Source: Brevundimonas vancanneytii (GTDB lineage Bacteria; Pseudomonadota; Alphaproteobacteria; Caulobacterales; Caulobacteraceae). From it: a stretch of 10,163 nucleotides of DNA. Both the position numbers and the translations under genes were made by a program. Location of the stretch: contig CAMCIP010000074.1 of assembly GCA_945874855.1 (NCBI GenBank), positions 1-10,163 of the forward strand, given 5' to 3'. The notes under the pieces were generated by a model, which was not told where the DNA came from, did no database searches, and was given only the letters and a program-made list of their open reading frames with translations. Every line of letters starts with the position of its first letter. Positions within the stretch are counted from its first letter, which is position 1. Positions 1-5,979 of the stretch are shown here, piece after piece.

Positions 1-366
1 GATCAGGTCCTGCTGATCCGTCGGGGCCGCGCACCCCGGGCGGGGCAATGGAGCATTCCGGGCGGCCGGGTCGAGCCCGGCGAGCGGATGCAGGACACCG
101 CGCATCGCGAGTTGTTCGAGGAAACGGGCGTCCGTGCCGAACTCCTGGGCCTGGTCGACGTCGTGGACGGCGTGTTTCCGGAGATCGACCGCCACTATGT
201 CCTGATCGACTACGCCGCCCGCTGGCGCGAGGGCGAGCCTCGTCCCGGCGACGACGCCGCCGAAGCGGTCTTCCTGCCGATTGATCAGGCCTGCGACCGT
301 GTGGACTGGGAGGAGACCCGGCGCGTGATCCGCCTGGCCGCGGCACGCTTTCTCACGACGATGTAA
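1..366 (+). CDS. Nudix hydrolase, 5'-truncated
   Basis: This is the C-terminal 121 residues of a Nudix hydrolase; the start lies left of the window. Nudix enzymes hydrolyse nucleoside diphosphates linked to another group, in the cytoplasm, with Mg2+ or Mn2+. A complete Nudix box is visible at in-window residues 22-44: G22, E28, R36-E37, E40-E41 and G43 fit GX5EX7REUXEEXGU exactly. The preceding strand (residues 3-8, VLLIRR) and the QWSIPGG stretch before the box are typical of the fold. The box alone does not fix the substrate; ADP-sugar, NADH or oxidised nucleotide are all possible. Stop is TAA at 364-366. The next gene, 71 nt downstream on the same strand, has its own strong ribosome binding site. 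An ATG at 88 opens the same frame but lies inside the Nudix box, so it is not the start. Confidence 0.9.
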   Translation, partial: DQVLLIRRGRAPRAGQWSIPGGRVEPGERMQDTAHRELFEETGVRAELLGLVDVVDGVFPEIDRHYVLIDYAARWREGEPRPGDDAAEAVFLPIDQACDRVDWEETRRVIRLAAARFLTTM

Positions 367-437
367 TCTGTCGCGTCCGGTTTCGGTGGCAGCCGGGCCC
401 CGCGCGTCGTAGCCTGCAGTCCTCAAGGAGGACCCAG

Positions 438-1445
438 ATGGATCTGCCCAATCTGTTCGCGATCGTGCTGGTCGTTTTCGCGATCATACTGCTGTTCAGC
501 GTCGTCAAGATCGTGCCGCAAGGGCGCGAGTTCACCGTCGAACGATTCGGGAAATACACCCGCACCCTGGCCCCCGGTATCAGCCTGCTGACGCCCTTCG
601 TGGAGCGGATCGGCCGGCGCATGAACATGATGGAGCAGGTCCTGGACGTGCCCCAGCAGGAGGTCATCACCAAGGACAACGCGATGGTGAAGGTCGACGC
701 CATCGTCTTCATCCAGGTGATGAGCGCCTCGGCCGCCGCCTATCGCGTCGAGGACCTGCCCTATGCCATCACCCAGCTGTGCTCGACCAATCTGCGGACC
801 GTGGTCGGCTCGATGGACCTCGATGAGGTGCTGTTCCAGCGCGACAATATCAACTCGCGCCTGCTGACCGTGATCGACGCGGCGACCGAGCCCTGGGGCG
901 TCAAGGTCAACCGGATCGAAATCAAGGACCTGACTCCGCCGGTCGACATCACCAACGCCATGGCCCGCCAGATGAAGGCCGAGCGCGAGCGCCGCGCCGT
1001 CATCACCGAGGCCGAGGGTGAGAAGCAGGCCGCCATCGCCCGCGCCGAGGGCGCCAAACAGGCCGCCATCCTCCAGGCCGAGGGCCGCAAGGAGGCCGCC
1101 TTCCGCGACGCCGAGGCCCGTGAGCGCGAGGCCGAGGCCGAGGCCCGCGCCACCGCCATGGTGTCCGAGGCCATCGCCCGCGGCGACGTCAACGCCATCA
1201 ACTACTTCGTGGCCCAGAAATACGTCGAGGCGTTCGGCGAACTGGCCCGCAATCCCACGGCCAAGACCGTCATCGTGCCGGCCGAGATGGGCGCCCTGGT
1301 CGGCACCATCGCCGGCATCGGCGAGCTGGTGAACCTGGCCGGACGCCAGCAGCAGGCGGGCGGATCGTCCGCCCCGCCGCGGTCGACCCCGCCCGCGCCG
1401 CCGCGCCCGCCGCGCCGGCCGGGCTCGGTCCCCATGACGGAGTGA
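438..1445 (+). CDS. SPFH/band 7 (stomatin/prohibitin) membrane protein, QmcA-like
   Basis: This 335-residue protein belongs to the SPFH/band 7 (stomatin, prohibitin, flotillin, HflK/C) superfamily. Such proteins form large membrane-anchored oligomers that organise membrane domains or protect and regulate membrane proteins. One N-terminal membrane helix (about residues 5-24) precedes the SPFH domain (about 25-190), which contains the VPQGREFTVERFGKY and PGISLLTPFVERI segments typical of the QmcA/stomatin branch. Residues 191-234 form an Ala/Glu/Lys-rich coiled coil made of four 11-residue repeats. A short globular stretch (about 240-300) and a Pro/Arg-rich tail end the protein. The start is well set: AAGGAGGA at 425-432 lies 5 nt before ATG 438. 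An NfeD-family gene starts 4 nt after the stop, the classic SPFH/NfeD operon (compare E. coli qmcA-ybbJ), so the two proteins probably act together. The family call is firm; the exact role is not. Confidence 0.93.
   Translation: MDLPNLFAIVLVVFAIILLFSVVKIVPQGREFTVERFGKYTRTLAPGISLLTPFVERIGRRMNMMEQVLDVPQQEVITKDNAMVKVDAIVFIQVMSASAAAYRVEDLPYAITQLCSTNLRTVVGSMDLDEVLFQRDNINSRLLTVIDAATEPWGVKVNRIEIKDLTPPVDITNAMARQMKAERERRAVITEAEGEKQAAIARAEGAKQAAILQAEGRKEAAFRDAEAREREAEAEARATAMVSEAIARGDVNAINYFVAQKYVEAFGELARNPTAKTVIVPAEMGALVGTIAGIGELVNLAGRQQQAGGSSAPPRSTPPAPPRPPRRPGSVPMTE
1008..1139 (+). repeat. Four in-frame 33-nt (11-residue) coiled-coil repeats
   Basis: Residues 191-234 of the SPFH protein read as four consecutive 11-residue units: EAEGEKQAAIA, RAEGAKQAAIL, QAEGRKEAAFR and DAEAREREAEA. 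The DNA shows a matching 33-nt period rich in GCCGAGG and CAGGCCGCCATC. Hendecad periodicity favours a long, only slightly twisted coiled coil, as in other SPFH oligomers. The units are diverged, so recent copy-number change is unlikely. Confidence 0.75.
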
Positions 1446-1449
1446 TCTG

Positions 1450-1908
1450 ATGGATGCGATCCTGAGCGTGCACGCCAGCCAGCCCTGGTGGTTCTGGCTG
1501 GCCCTGGGTGTGGCACTTCTGGCCGTCGAGGCGGCCATCTCCAGTGAATGGCTGCTGTGGCCGGCCGTGGCCGCGGGCGCGGTGGCGGTCCTGACCGCCC
1601 TGGGCCTGCGTCTCGGTCTGGGCGCGGAGCTTGGCCTCTTCGCCGTGCTGACGGCGGCCGCGACCCTGCTTTCCCGCCGCCTGATCCAGCGCGTCAATCC
1701 GGGCGACGCCGCCGACGTGAACGATCGTACCGCCCGTCTGGTCGGTCAGCGCGCCCAGGTCGTCCAGCCCTTCGTCGACGGCCGCGGCCGGGTCTTCGTC
1801 TCCGGTGCCGAGTGGGCCGCGGAGATCGACGGCGAGGCGCCGCTGCCGGGTCAGAGCGTGGTCGTGGCCGATGCGTCGGGGGCGACGCTGAAGGTGCGGG
1901 CGGCCTAG
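1450..1908 (+). CDS. NfeD family protein (YbbJ-like short form)
   Basis: This 152-residue protein is a short-form NfeD homologue, the usual genomic partner of SPFH proteins. It lacks the ClpP-like protease domain of long NfeD. An N-terminal half with three hydrophobic segments (about residues 13-30, 33-52 and 55-73) is followed by a cytoplasmic OB-fold-like domain (about 88-151). That domain ends in the VGQRAQVVQPFVDGRGRVF and SGAEWAAEIDGE stretches typical of the family. Its known role is only indirect: NfeD is thought to bind or modulate the SPFH oligomer. The 4-nt gap from the upstream stop implies translational coupling; no strong separate ribosome binding site is seen. The TAG stop (1906-1908) overlaps the stop codon of rnhA on the other strand. 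Confidence 0.88.
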   Translation: MDAILSVHASQPWWFWLALGVALLAVEAAISSEWLLWPAVAAGAVAVLTALGLRLGLGAELGLFAVLTAAATLLSRRLIQRVNPGDAADVNDRTARLVGQRAQVVQPFVDGRGRVFVSGAEWAAEIDGEAPLPGQSVVVADASGATLKVRAA

Positions 1909-2345
1909 CTCCGCCGGTCCTCGATCCAGCGATTCGACAGGGCGTCGGCGCGCTCGTTGAGCTCGTGCCCCGCGTGGCCCTTGACCCAGTGCCATTTCAC
2001 CTGGTGCCGGGCGCGGGCGGCGTCGAGACGTTTCCACAGGTCGTCGTTCTTGACGGGCTTTCTGTCCGCCGTCAGCCAGCCGCGGGACTTCCACGGGCCG
2101 ATCCATTTGGTGATGCCGTCCATGACGTAGCGGCTGTCGGTGTGCAGATCGACGCGGCAGGGGCGGGTCAGGGCTTCCAGCGCCATGATGGCGGCGGTCA
2201 GCTCCATGCGGTTGTTGGTGGTCGCCGGCTCGCCGCCCCACAGCTCCTTTTCATGCCCCCCGCCCGTCTGGAGGACCGCGCCCCAGCCGCCGGGACCGGG
2301 ATTGCCCTTGCAGGCACCGTCGGTGTGGATGATGACGTGACTCAT
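1905..2345 (-). CDS. rnhA: Ribonuclease HI
   Basis: Ribonuclease HI cleaves the RNA strand of RNA-DNA hybrids in the cytoplasm, removing R-loops and primers. The 146-residue protein is near E. coli length (155) and has all catalytic residues: D9 in HTDGA, E48 in NNRMEL, D70 in HTDSRYV, D134 in NERAD, and H124 in KGHAGH. The basic handle region (about 85-100, with WKSRGW and KPVKN) is also present. ATG 2345 is chosen because it places the first strand (HVIIHTDG) at the family's usual distance from the N-terminus. The frame stays open for 30 more codons upstream (to 2435), but that extension is unlike RNase HI and would run into the tatA leader. No clear Shine-Dalgarno precedes 2345. The gene is divergent from tatA and convergent with the NfeD gene. 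Confidence 0.95.
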   Translation of the reverse strand: MSHVIIHTDGACKGNPGPGGWGAVLQTGGGHEKELWGGEPATTNNRMELTAAIMALEALTRPCRVDLHTDSRYVMDGITKWIGPWKSRGWLTADRKPVKNDDLWKRLDAARARHQVKWHWVKGHAGHELNERADALSNRWIEDRRS

Positions 2346-2368
2346 GGGGCGGGTGACTACAGGTCCGC

Positions 2369-2398
2369 TTGGCGTCGCGCCACTGAAGCGCCTATATG
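2369..2398 (+). promoter_or_regulatory. Possible housekeeping-type promoter for the tat operon
   Basis: TTGGCG (2369-2374), an 18-nt spacer and TATATG (2393-2398) lie in the rnhA/tatA divergent gap, about 50 nt before the tatA start. Each box matches the sigma-70 consensus at four of six positions. It is the only AT-rich patch in this gap. This is a motif reading only. Confidence 0.4.
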
Positions 2399-2435
2399 CG
2401 GCGCTAAGAGATTGGGCTGACCGACCGGTCCGCAT

Positions 2436-2441
2436 GAGGAG
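2436..2441 (+). promoter_or_regulatory. Ribosome binding site that sets the tatA GTG start
   Basis: GAGGAG lies 8 nt before GTG 2450 but 17 nt before the next in-frame ATG (2459). The spacing favours the GTG. The resulting N-terminus, MGAMSIWHW, is the usual alphaproteobacterial TatA beginning. Confidence 0.7.
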
Positions 2442-2449
2442 AGTACGCC

Positions 2450-2674
2450 GTGGGCGCGATGAGCATCTGGCACTGGGCGATCGTGATCGTGGTGATCGCC
2501 CTCCTGTTCGGCGGGCGCGGCAAGCTGTCGGGCCTGATGGGCGACGCCGCCAAGGGCATCCGCGCCTTCAAGGACGGGCTGAAGGACGACGGCAAGGGCA
2601 CGGCTGACGGCCCGTCCGAGGGGGTCAGCGCCCTGCCGCGCACCGACGCGGAAAAAGAAGAGCTGAAGCGCTAG
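2450..2674 (+). CDS. tatA: Twin-arginine translocase subunit TatA
   Basis: TatA polymerises in the inner membrane with TatBC to move folded proteins bearing twin-arginine signal peptides. The 74-residue protein has the family layout: a short N-terminus, one membrane helix (about 6-20), the F20-G21 hinge, an amphipathic helix (about 24-43, with GDAAKGIRAFKDG and the conserved F40) and a charged, flexible tail. Length is normal for TatA. The GTG start at 2450 is supported by ribosome binding site spacing and by the MGxMSIWHW N-terminus. It leads a tatA-tatB-tatC operon, with tatB 30 nt downstream. Confidence 0.95.
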   Translation: MGAMSIWHWAIVIVVIALLFGGRGKLSGLMGDAAKGIRAFKDGLKDDGKGTADGPSEGVSALPRTDAEKEELKR

Positions 2675-2704
2675 CCCCCCAACGAACGTCGGAGACCCTG
2701 ACGG

Positions 2705-3280
2705 ATGGGTGGCTTGGGCCCCGGTATCGGCGGCTTTGAAATTCTCGTGATCGGGGTCGTGGCCCTGCTCGTGGTCGGTCCCAAGGACCTGCCGCTGATG
2801 ATGCGCAAGCTCGGCCAGGCCATGGCCCGCGCGCGCGCCATGGCCAACGATTTCCGCGCCAGCTTCGACGAGATGGCGCGCCAGTCCGAACTGGACGAAC
2901 TGCGGAAAGAGGTCGAGGCGCTTCGCCGCACCCAGATGGTTCCCCTGGGTGCCGAGGCCGAGGCGACCTTCCGCGAAATCAACGCTGACCTTAACCGTCC
3001 GGTGGAGGCGCCCGCCTCCCCGCCTTTGCTGGTCGGCCCTGAGGAGTTCGCCGACCCGGGCCCGTCCGCCGTGGCGGTTGAGCCCGTTGCGGCCGCGACC
3101 TCGCCCGTGAAGCCGCGCGCCAGGGCGAAAGCCACGGGGACGGCCGGCAAGGAGGTCGCACCAAAGACACGTGCCAAGGCTGCCGCCGAGCCTTCCAGGC
3201 AGGCCGGGTCCGGGGCCGTGGCTGGTGCCAAGGCGCCCGGCAAGCCCCGCGTCGCGCGCACCCGGGCGGTGGATCTGTGA
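2705..3280 (+). CDS. tatB: Twin-arginine translocase subunit TatB
   Basis: TatB works with TatC as the receptor for twin-arginine signal peptides. The 191-residue protein has a short N-terminus with G10-F11-E12 (matching the conserved Glu near the TatB N-terminus), one membrane helix (about 11-24), the G25-P26 hinge with KDLP, and a long amphipathic helix (about 30-80). From about residue 95 the tail is low-complexity, rich in Ala, Pro, Lys and Arg. Acidic residue 12 and the long tail distinguish it from TatA. GGAG at 2691-2694 lies 10 nt before ATG 2705. Its TGA stop overlaps the tatC GTG start in GTGA, so the two are likely translationally coupled. Confidence 0.94.
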   Translation: MGGLGPGIGGFEILVIGVVALLVVGPKDLPLMMRKLGQAMARARAMANDFRASFDEMARQSELDELRKEVEALRRTQMVPLGAEAEATFREINADLNRPVEAPASPPLLVGPEEFADPGPSAVAVEPVAAATSPVKPRARAKATGTAGKEVAPKTRAKAAAEPSRQAGSGAVAGAKAPGKPRVARTRAVDL

Positions 3281-4173
3281 GCCGCCAGGACCGCGACGAG
3301 GCCGAGATCGAGGCGTCGCGCGCGCCCTTGATGGATCACTTGATCGAGCTGCGCGGCCGCCTTCTTGTCTGCGTGGTGGCCTTCATCCTCGGCTTCATCC
3401 TGTGCTTCGCCTTCGCCGCGCCGCTCTACGTCTTCCTCGTCAAGCCGTTCGCCGCCGCGGCGGCCTTCCATGAGGCGGCGGGGGGGGGCTCGCACAGCAA
3501 TGTCTCGCCCTGGGACCTGATCGCCGGCACGGCGGGCCTCAAGCCTCTTCCGACGGTCGAGGGGCAGACGGTCAACCTGATCTACACGGCCCCTCTGGAA
3601 ATCCTGTTCACCAAGATGAAACTGGCCGGGTTCGGCGCGATCATCGTGGCGTTTCCGGTTCTTGCCTACCAGCTGTGGCGGTTTGTGGCGCCCGGCCTGT
3701 ACCGCAACGAGAAGGGGGCCTTTCTGCCCTTCCTGATCACCTCGCCGGTGCTGTTCCTGACCGGCGCGGCGCTGGTCTATTTCGTCATGCTGCCCTTCGT
3801 CATGTGGTTCTCCCTGAGCCAGGGCATCGACCAGCAGGGCGTTTCGGCGGCGCTCCTGCCCAAGGTTTCTGACTATATGAACCTCGTCACGGCGCTGATC
3901 CTGGCATTCGGCCTGTGCTTCCAGCTGCCGGTGGTGATGACGCTGCTGGGCCTCGCCGGCATCATTTCTTCGAAACTGATGAGCGAGGCTCGGCGCTACG
4001 CCATCGTCGCCGTGGTGGTCGTCGCTGCGATCGTCACCCCGCCCGATCCGATCAGCCAGCTGATGCTCGCCGTGCCGCTGGTGCTCCTCTACGAGGTGTC
4101 GATCTGGTGCGTGCGGCTGATCGAGATGCGCCGCAAGAAGGCCGACGAGGCCGAGGGCCTGGCGGCAACTTGA
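3277..4173 (+). CDS. tatC: Twin-arginine translocase subunit TatC
   Basis: TatC is the polytopic inner-membrane core of the Tat receptor. Over 298 residues it shows the cytoplasmic HLIELRGRL motif (21-30; E24 and R26 match functionally important E. coli residues), six hydrophobic segments (about 28-55, 115-136, 150-175, 198-226, 240-253 and 258-280), the FVAPGLYRNEK loop (E145 matches E. coli E103) and the TPPDPISQ turn. It is longer than E. coli TatC (258), mainly because the first periplasmic loop (about 58-104) carries an extra Ala/Gly/Ser-rich stretch encoded partly by a run of nine G. Residue 216 is Gln where E. coli has membrane-embedded Glu170. GTG 3277 overlaps the tatB stop by 4 nt. 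It is the last gene of the tat operon. Confidence 0.95.
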   Translation: MSRQDRDEAEIEASRAPLMDHLIELRGRLLVCVVAFILGFILCFAFAAPLYVFLVKPFAAAAAFHEAAGGGSHSNVSPWDLIAGTAGLKPLPTVEGQTVNLIYTAPLEILFTKMKLAGFGAIIVAFPVLAYQLWRFVAPGLYRNEKGAFLPFLITSPVLFLTGAALVYFVMLPFVMWFSLSQGIDQQGVSAALLPKVSDYMNLVTALILAFGLCFQLPVVMTLLGLAGIISSKLMSEARRYAIVAVVVVAAIVTPPDPISQLMLAVPLVLLYEVSIWCVRLIEMRRKKADEAEGLAAT

Positions 4174-4185
4174 CCCGGCGTGACC

Positions 4186-4214
4186 TTGGCGCCGCCCCCC
4201 GCGCGCGCTAGGCC
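4186..4214 (+). promoter_or_regulatory. Possible promoter for the SCP2-domain gene
   Basis: TTGGCGC (4186-4192), 14 nt, then GCTAGGCC (4207-4214) resembles the Caulobacter housekeeping promoter form TTGaCgS-N10-14-GCtANAWC, with mismatches at two -10 positions and one -35 position. It would give a leader of about 30 nt including the ribosome binding site. Motif reading only; read-through from tatC is also possible. Confidence 0.35.
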
Positions 4215-4250
4215 CTCTCATCCAAGTTTTCCAATCAGGGAGAGACGCTC

Positions 4251-4556
4251 ATGGCCGATCTGGCAACCGTCACCGACCACATCCGCGGCGCCGTGGGCGA
4301 CAACTCCGGTCTGGGCAAGACCGTGAAGATCGACCTGGGCGAGACCGGCAAGATCTACATCGACGGCGCCTCGGTCCCGAACTCTGTGACCAATGAGGAC
4401 AAGCCGGCCGACGCCACCGTCTCCATGAGCTGGGACGACTTCATGGCCCTGTCCAACGGCCAGCTGGATCCGATGATGGCCTTCATGCAGGGCAAGCTGA
4501 AGATCGCGGGCGACATGATGATCGCCCAGAAGCTGGCCCCGCTGCTGAAGCGCTGA
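4251..4556 (+). CDS. SCP2 sterol-binding domain protein
   Basis: This 101-residue cytoplasmic protein is a stand-alone SCP2 (sterol carrier protein 2-like) domain. The fold has a hydrophobic tunnel that binds fatty acyl-CoA, sterols or other lipids. Characteristic features are the strand pair around residues 23-36 (KTVKIDLGETGKIYID), the ATVSMSWDDFMALSNGQLDP segment (residues 54-73) and the C-terminal MQGKLKIAGDMMIAQKLAPLL helix region. No signal peptide or membrane helix is present. AGGGAGAG at 4237-4244 sits 6 nt before ATG 4251. Its ligand in bacteria is usually unknown; the acyl-CoA dehydrogenase downstream suggests acyl-CoA or fatty-acid handling, but the repeat between them makes a shared transcript uncertain. 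Confidence 0.9.
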   Translation: MADLATVTDHIRGAVGDNSGLGKTVKIDLGETGKIYIDGASVPNSVTNEDKPADATVSMSWDDFMALSNGQLDPMMAFMQGKLKIAGDMMIAQKLAPLLKR

Positions 4557-4566
4557 TTTGAAGCTT

Positions 4567-4689
4567 TCCCTCCCCTTTCGGGGGGAGGGAGGATCGCGCA
4601 GCGATCCGGGTGGGGTCGTCAGTTCCGGTCGTTACCTGCCCCACCCGGGCTCGGCTCCGCCTCGCCGTCCCTCCCTGGACAGGGAGGGA
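4567..4689. repeat. Composite palindromic intergenic repeat
   Basis: The gap between the SCP2 gene and the acyl-CoA dehydrogenase gene is filled by nested inverted repeats. TCCCTCCCC/GGGGAGGGA form a hairpin at 4567-4590, GGATCGC-GCA-GCGATCC at 4591-4607, CCGGGTGGGG pairs with CCCCACCCGG (4606-4615 with 4639-4648), and TCCCTCCCT/AGGGAGGGA form a hairpin at 4668-4689. The outermost arms (4567 onward and up to 4689) are also complementary, so the whole unit could fold as a branched structure. No reading frame is supported. Similar CCCTCCCC...GGTGGGG palindromes are, from general knowledge, dispersed in Caulobacterales genomes. It may act as a transcription end or mRNA-stability element for the SCP2 gene; no T-run follows the hairpins. 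Confidence 0.75.
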
Positions 4690-4707
4690 AAACAGGGGAC
4701 ACCCGCC

Positions 4708-5913
4708 ATGCATTTCCGCCACTCCGACCGCGCCCTGCATTGGCAGGACCGTCTGGCCCGCTTCATGGAAGAGCGGGTCGTGCCGCGCGAGGCCGAGTAC
4801 CGCGCCCAGGTCCACGCCGACCATACCGTCCAGCCGGCGGTGATGGAGGAGCTGAAGGCCGAGGCGCGCGCTGCCGGCCTCTGGAACATGTTCCTGCCCG
4901 GAGAGCACGGCGCCGGTCTGACCAATCTGGAGTATGCGCCCCTCGCCGAGTTGATGGGCCGACGCCTCTGGTCGGCCGAGGTGTTCAACTGCGCCGCGCC
5001 CGACACCGGCAATATGGAGGTTCTCCATATGTACGGAAACGCCGAGCAGCAGGCCCAATGGCTCAAGCCGCTGATGGCCGGTGAAATCCGCTCGGCCTTT
5101 CTGATGACCGAGCCCGAGGTCGCCTCGTCCGATGCCACCAACATCCAGACCCGGATCGAGCGCGACGGTGACGACTATGTGATCAACGGCCGCAAATGGT
5201 GGTCGACCAACATGGGCCATCCGAACGTCGCCATCACCATCGTGATGGGCAAGACGGACACGGGTGCGGCCACTCACCAGCAGCAGAGCCAGATTCTGGT
5301 GCCCGTCGACACGCCGGGGTTCCGCGTCGAGCGGATGCTGAGTGTGTTCGGCTATGACGAACGGCCCATCGGCCACGCCGAGGTCGTGCTGGAGAATGTC
5401 CGCGTGCCTGCCACCAATCTGATCGCGGGCGAGGGCAGGGGCTTCGAGATCGCCCAGGGCCGCCTTGGCCCCGGCCGCATCCACCACTGCATGCGCGTGA
5501 TCGGCATGGCCGAGCGGGCGCTGGAGCTGATGGTCGACCGGCTGCTCAGCCGCACGGCCTTCAAGAAGACTATCGCCGAGCATTCCGTCTGGGAACAGCG
5601 GGTGGCCGACGCCCGCACCAATATCGAGATGTGCCGCCTTCTGGTGCTCAAGGCCGCCTGGATGATGGACGAGGCCGGGGCCAAGAACGCCAAATCCGAG
5701 ATCGCCCAGATCAAGGTCGCCGCTCCCCGCATGGCGCTGCAGGTCATCGACGACGCCATCCAGGCCTTCGGTGGAGCCGGCGTGTCGGCCGACACGCCCC
5801 TGGCCGAGATGTACGCCATGGTCCGCACCCTGCGGATCGCCGACGGCCCGGACGAGGTCCACAACCGGACCATCGCCCGTCTGGAGTATGCGAAGGCGAA
5901 ATCGGCGCTCTGA
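4708..5913 (+). CDS. Acyl-CoA dehydrogenase family protein (ACAD10/11-like)
   Basis: This FAD-dependent flavoprotein oxidises the alpha-beta bond of acyl-CoA thioesters and passes electrons to ETF. The 401-residue protein has the family order: a helical N-terminal domain (about 10-125), a beta domain with FLMTEPEVASSDATN (131-145) and GRKWWSTNMG (161-170), and a C-terminal helical domain with GRIHHCMR (256-263), QAFGGAGVS (352-360) and ADGPDEVH (378-385). The ADGPDEVH signature and KWWST segment match the ACAD10/11 branch rather than medium-chain enzymes. D379 falls where MCAD has catalytic Glu376. The frame is open from 4558, but that part is the palindromic repeat; ATG 4708, with AGGGGA at 4694-4699, gives the proper N-terminus. 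The chain-length preference cannot be told from the sequence. egtBD starts 66 nt downstream on the same strand. Confidence 0.92.
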   Translation: MHFRHSDRALHWQDRLARFMEERVVPREAEYRAQVHADHTVQPAVMEELKAEARAAGLWNMFLPGEHGAGLTNLEYAPLAELMGRRLWSAEVFNCAAPDTGNMEVLHMYGNAEQQAQWLKPLMAGEIRSAFLMTEPEVASSDATNIQTRIERDGDDYVINGRKWWSTNMGHPNVAITIVMGKTDTGAATHQQQSQILVPVDTPGFRVERMLSVFGYDERPIGHAEVVLENVRVPATNLIAGEGRGFEIAQGRLGPGRIHHCMRVIGMAERALELMVDRLLSRTAFKKTIAEHSVWEQRVADARTNIEMCRLLVLKAAWMMDEAGAKNAKSEIAQIKVAAPRMALQVIDDAIQAFGGAGVSADTPLAEMYAMVRTLRIADGPDEVHNRTIARLEYAKAKSAL

Positions 5914-5979
5914 GGCGCAACCATTCGGGCCTTCCACGCGTATTGTCGGCTTTCCCGAGTCGCCGCGGAGCGCAATCCC

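Noticed and set aside
423..1697. Long minus-strand open frame opposite the SPFH and NfeD genes
   Set aside because: It is antisense to genes with clear family motifs; in DNA this GC-rich, long antisense frames arise from codon bias. Its low-complexity translation has no recognisable domain.
2346..2435. N-terminal extension of rnhA up to 2435
   Set aside because: The RNase HI fold begins at the 2345 start; the extra 30 residues are unlike the family and overlap the tatA promoter and leader region.
2671..4221. 516-codon minus-strand frame opposite tatB/tatC
   Set aside because: Shadow of tatBC; its product is Arg/Gly/His-rich without family features.
4558..4707. N-terminal extension of the acyl-CoA dehydrogenase from 4558
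   Set aside because: These codons are translated palindromic repeat; ATG 4708 has its own ribosome binding site and matches the family N-terminus.
4483..5937. 484-codon minus-strand frame opposite the acyl-CoA dehydrogenase
   Set aside because: Shadow frame; runs through the palindromic repeat and has no domain signature.
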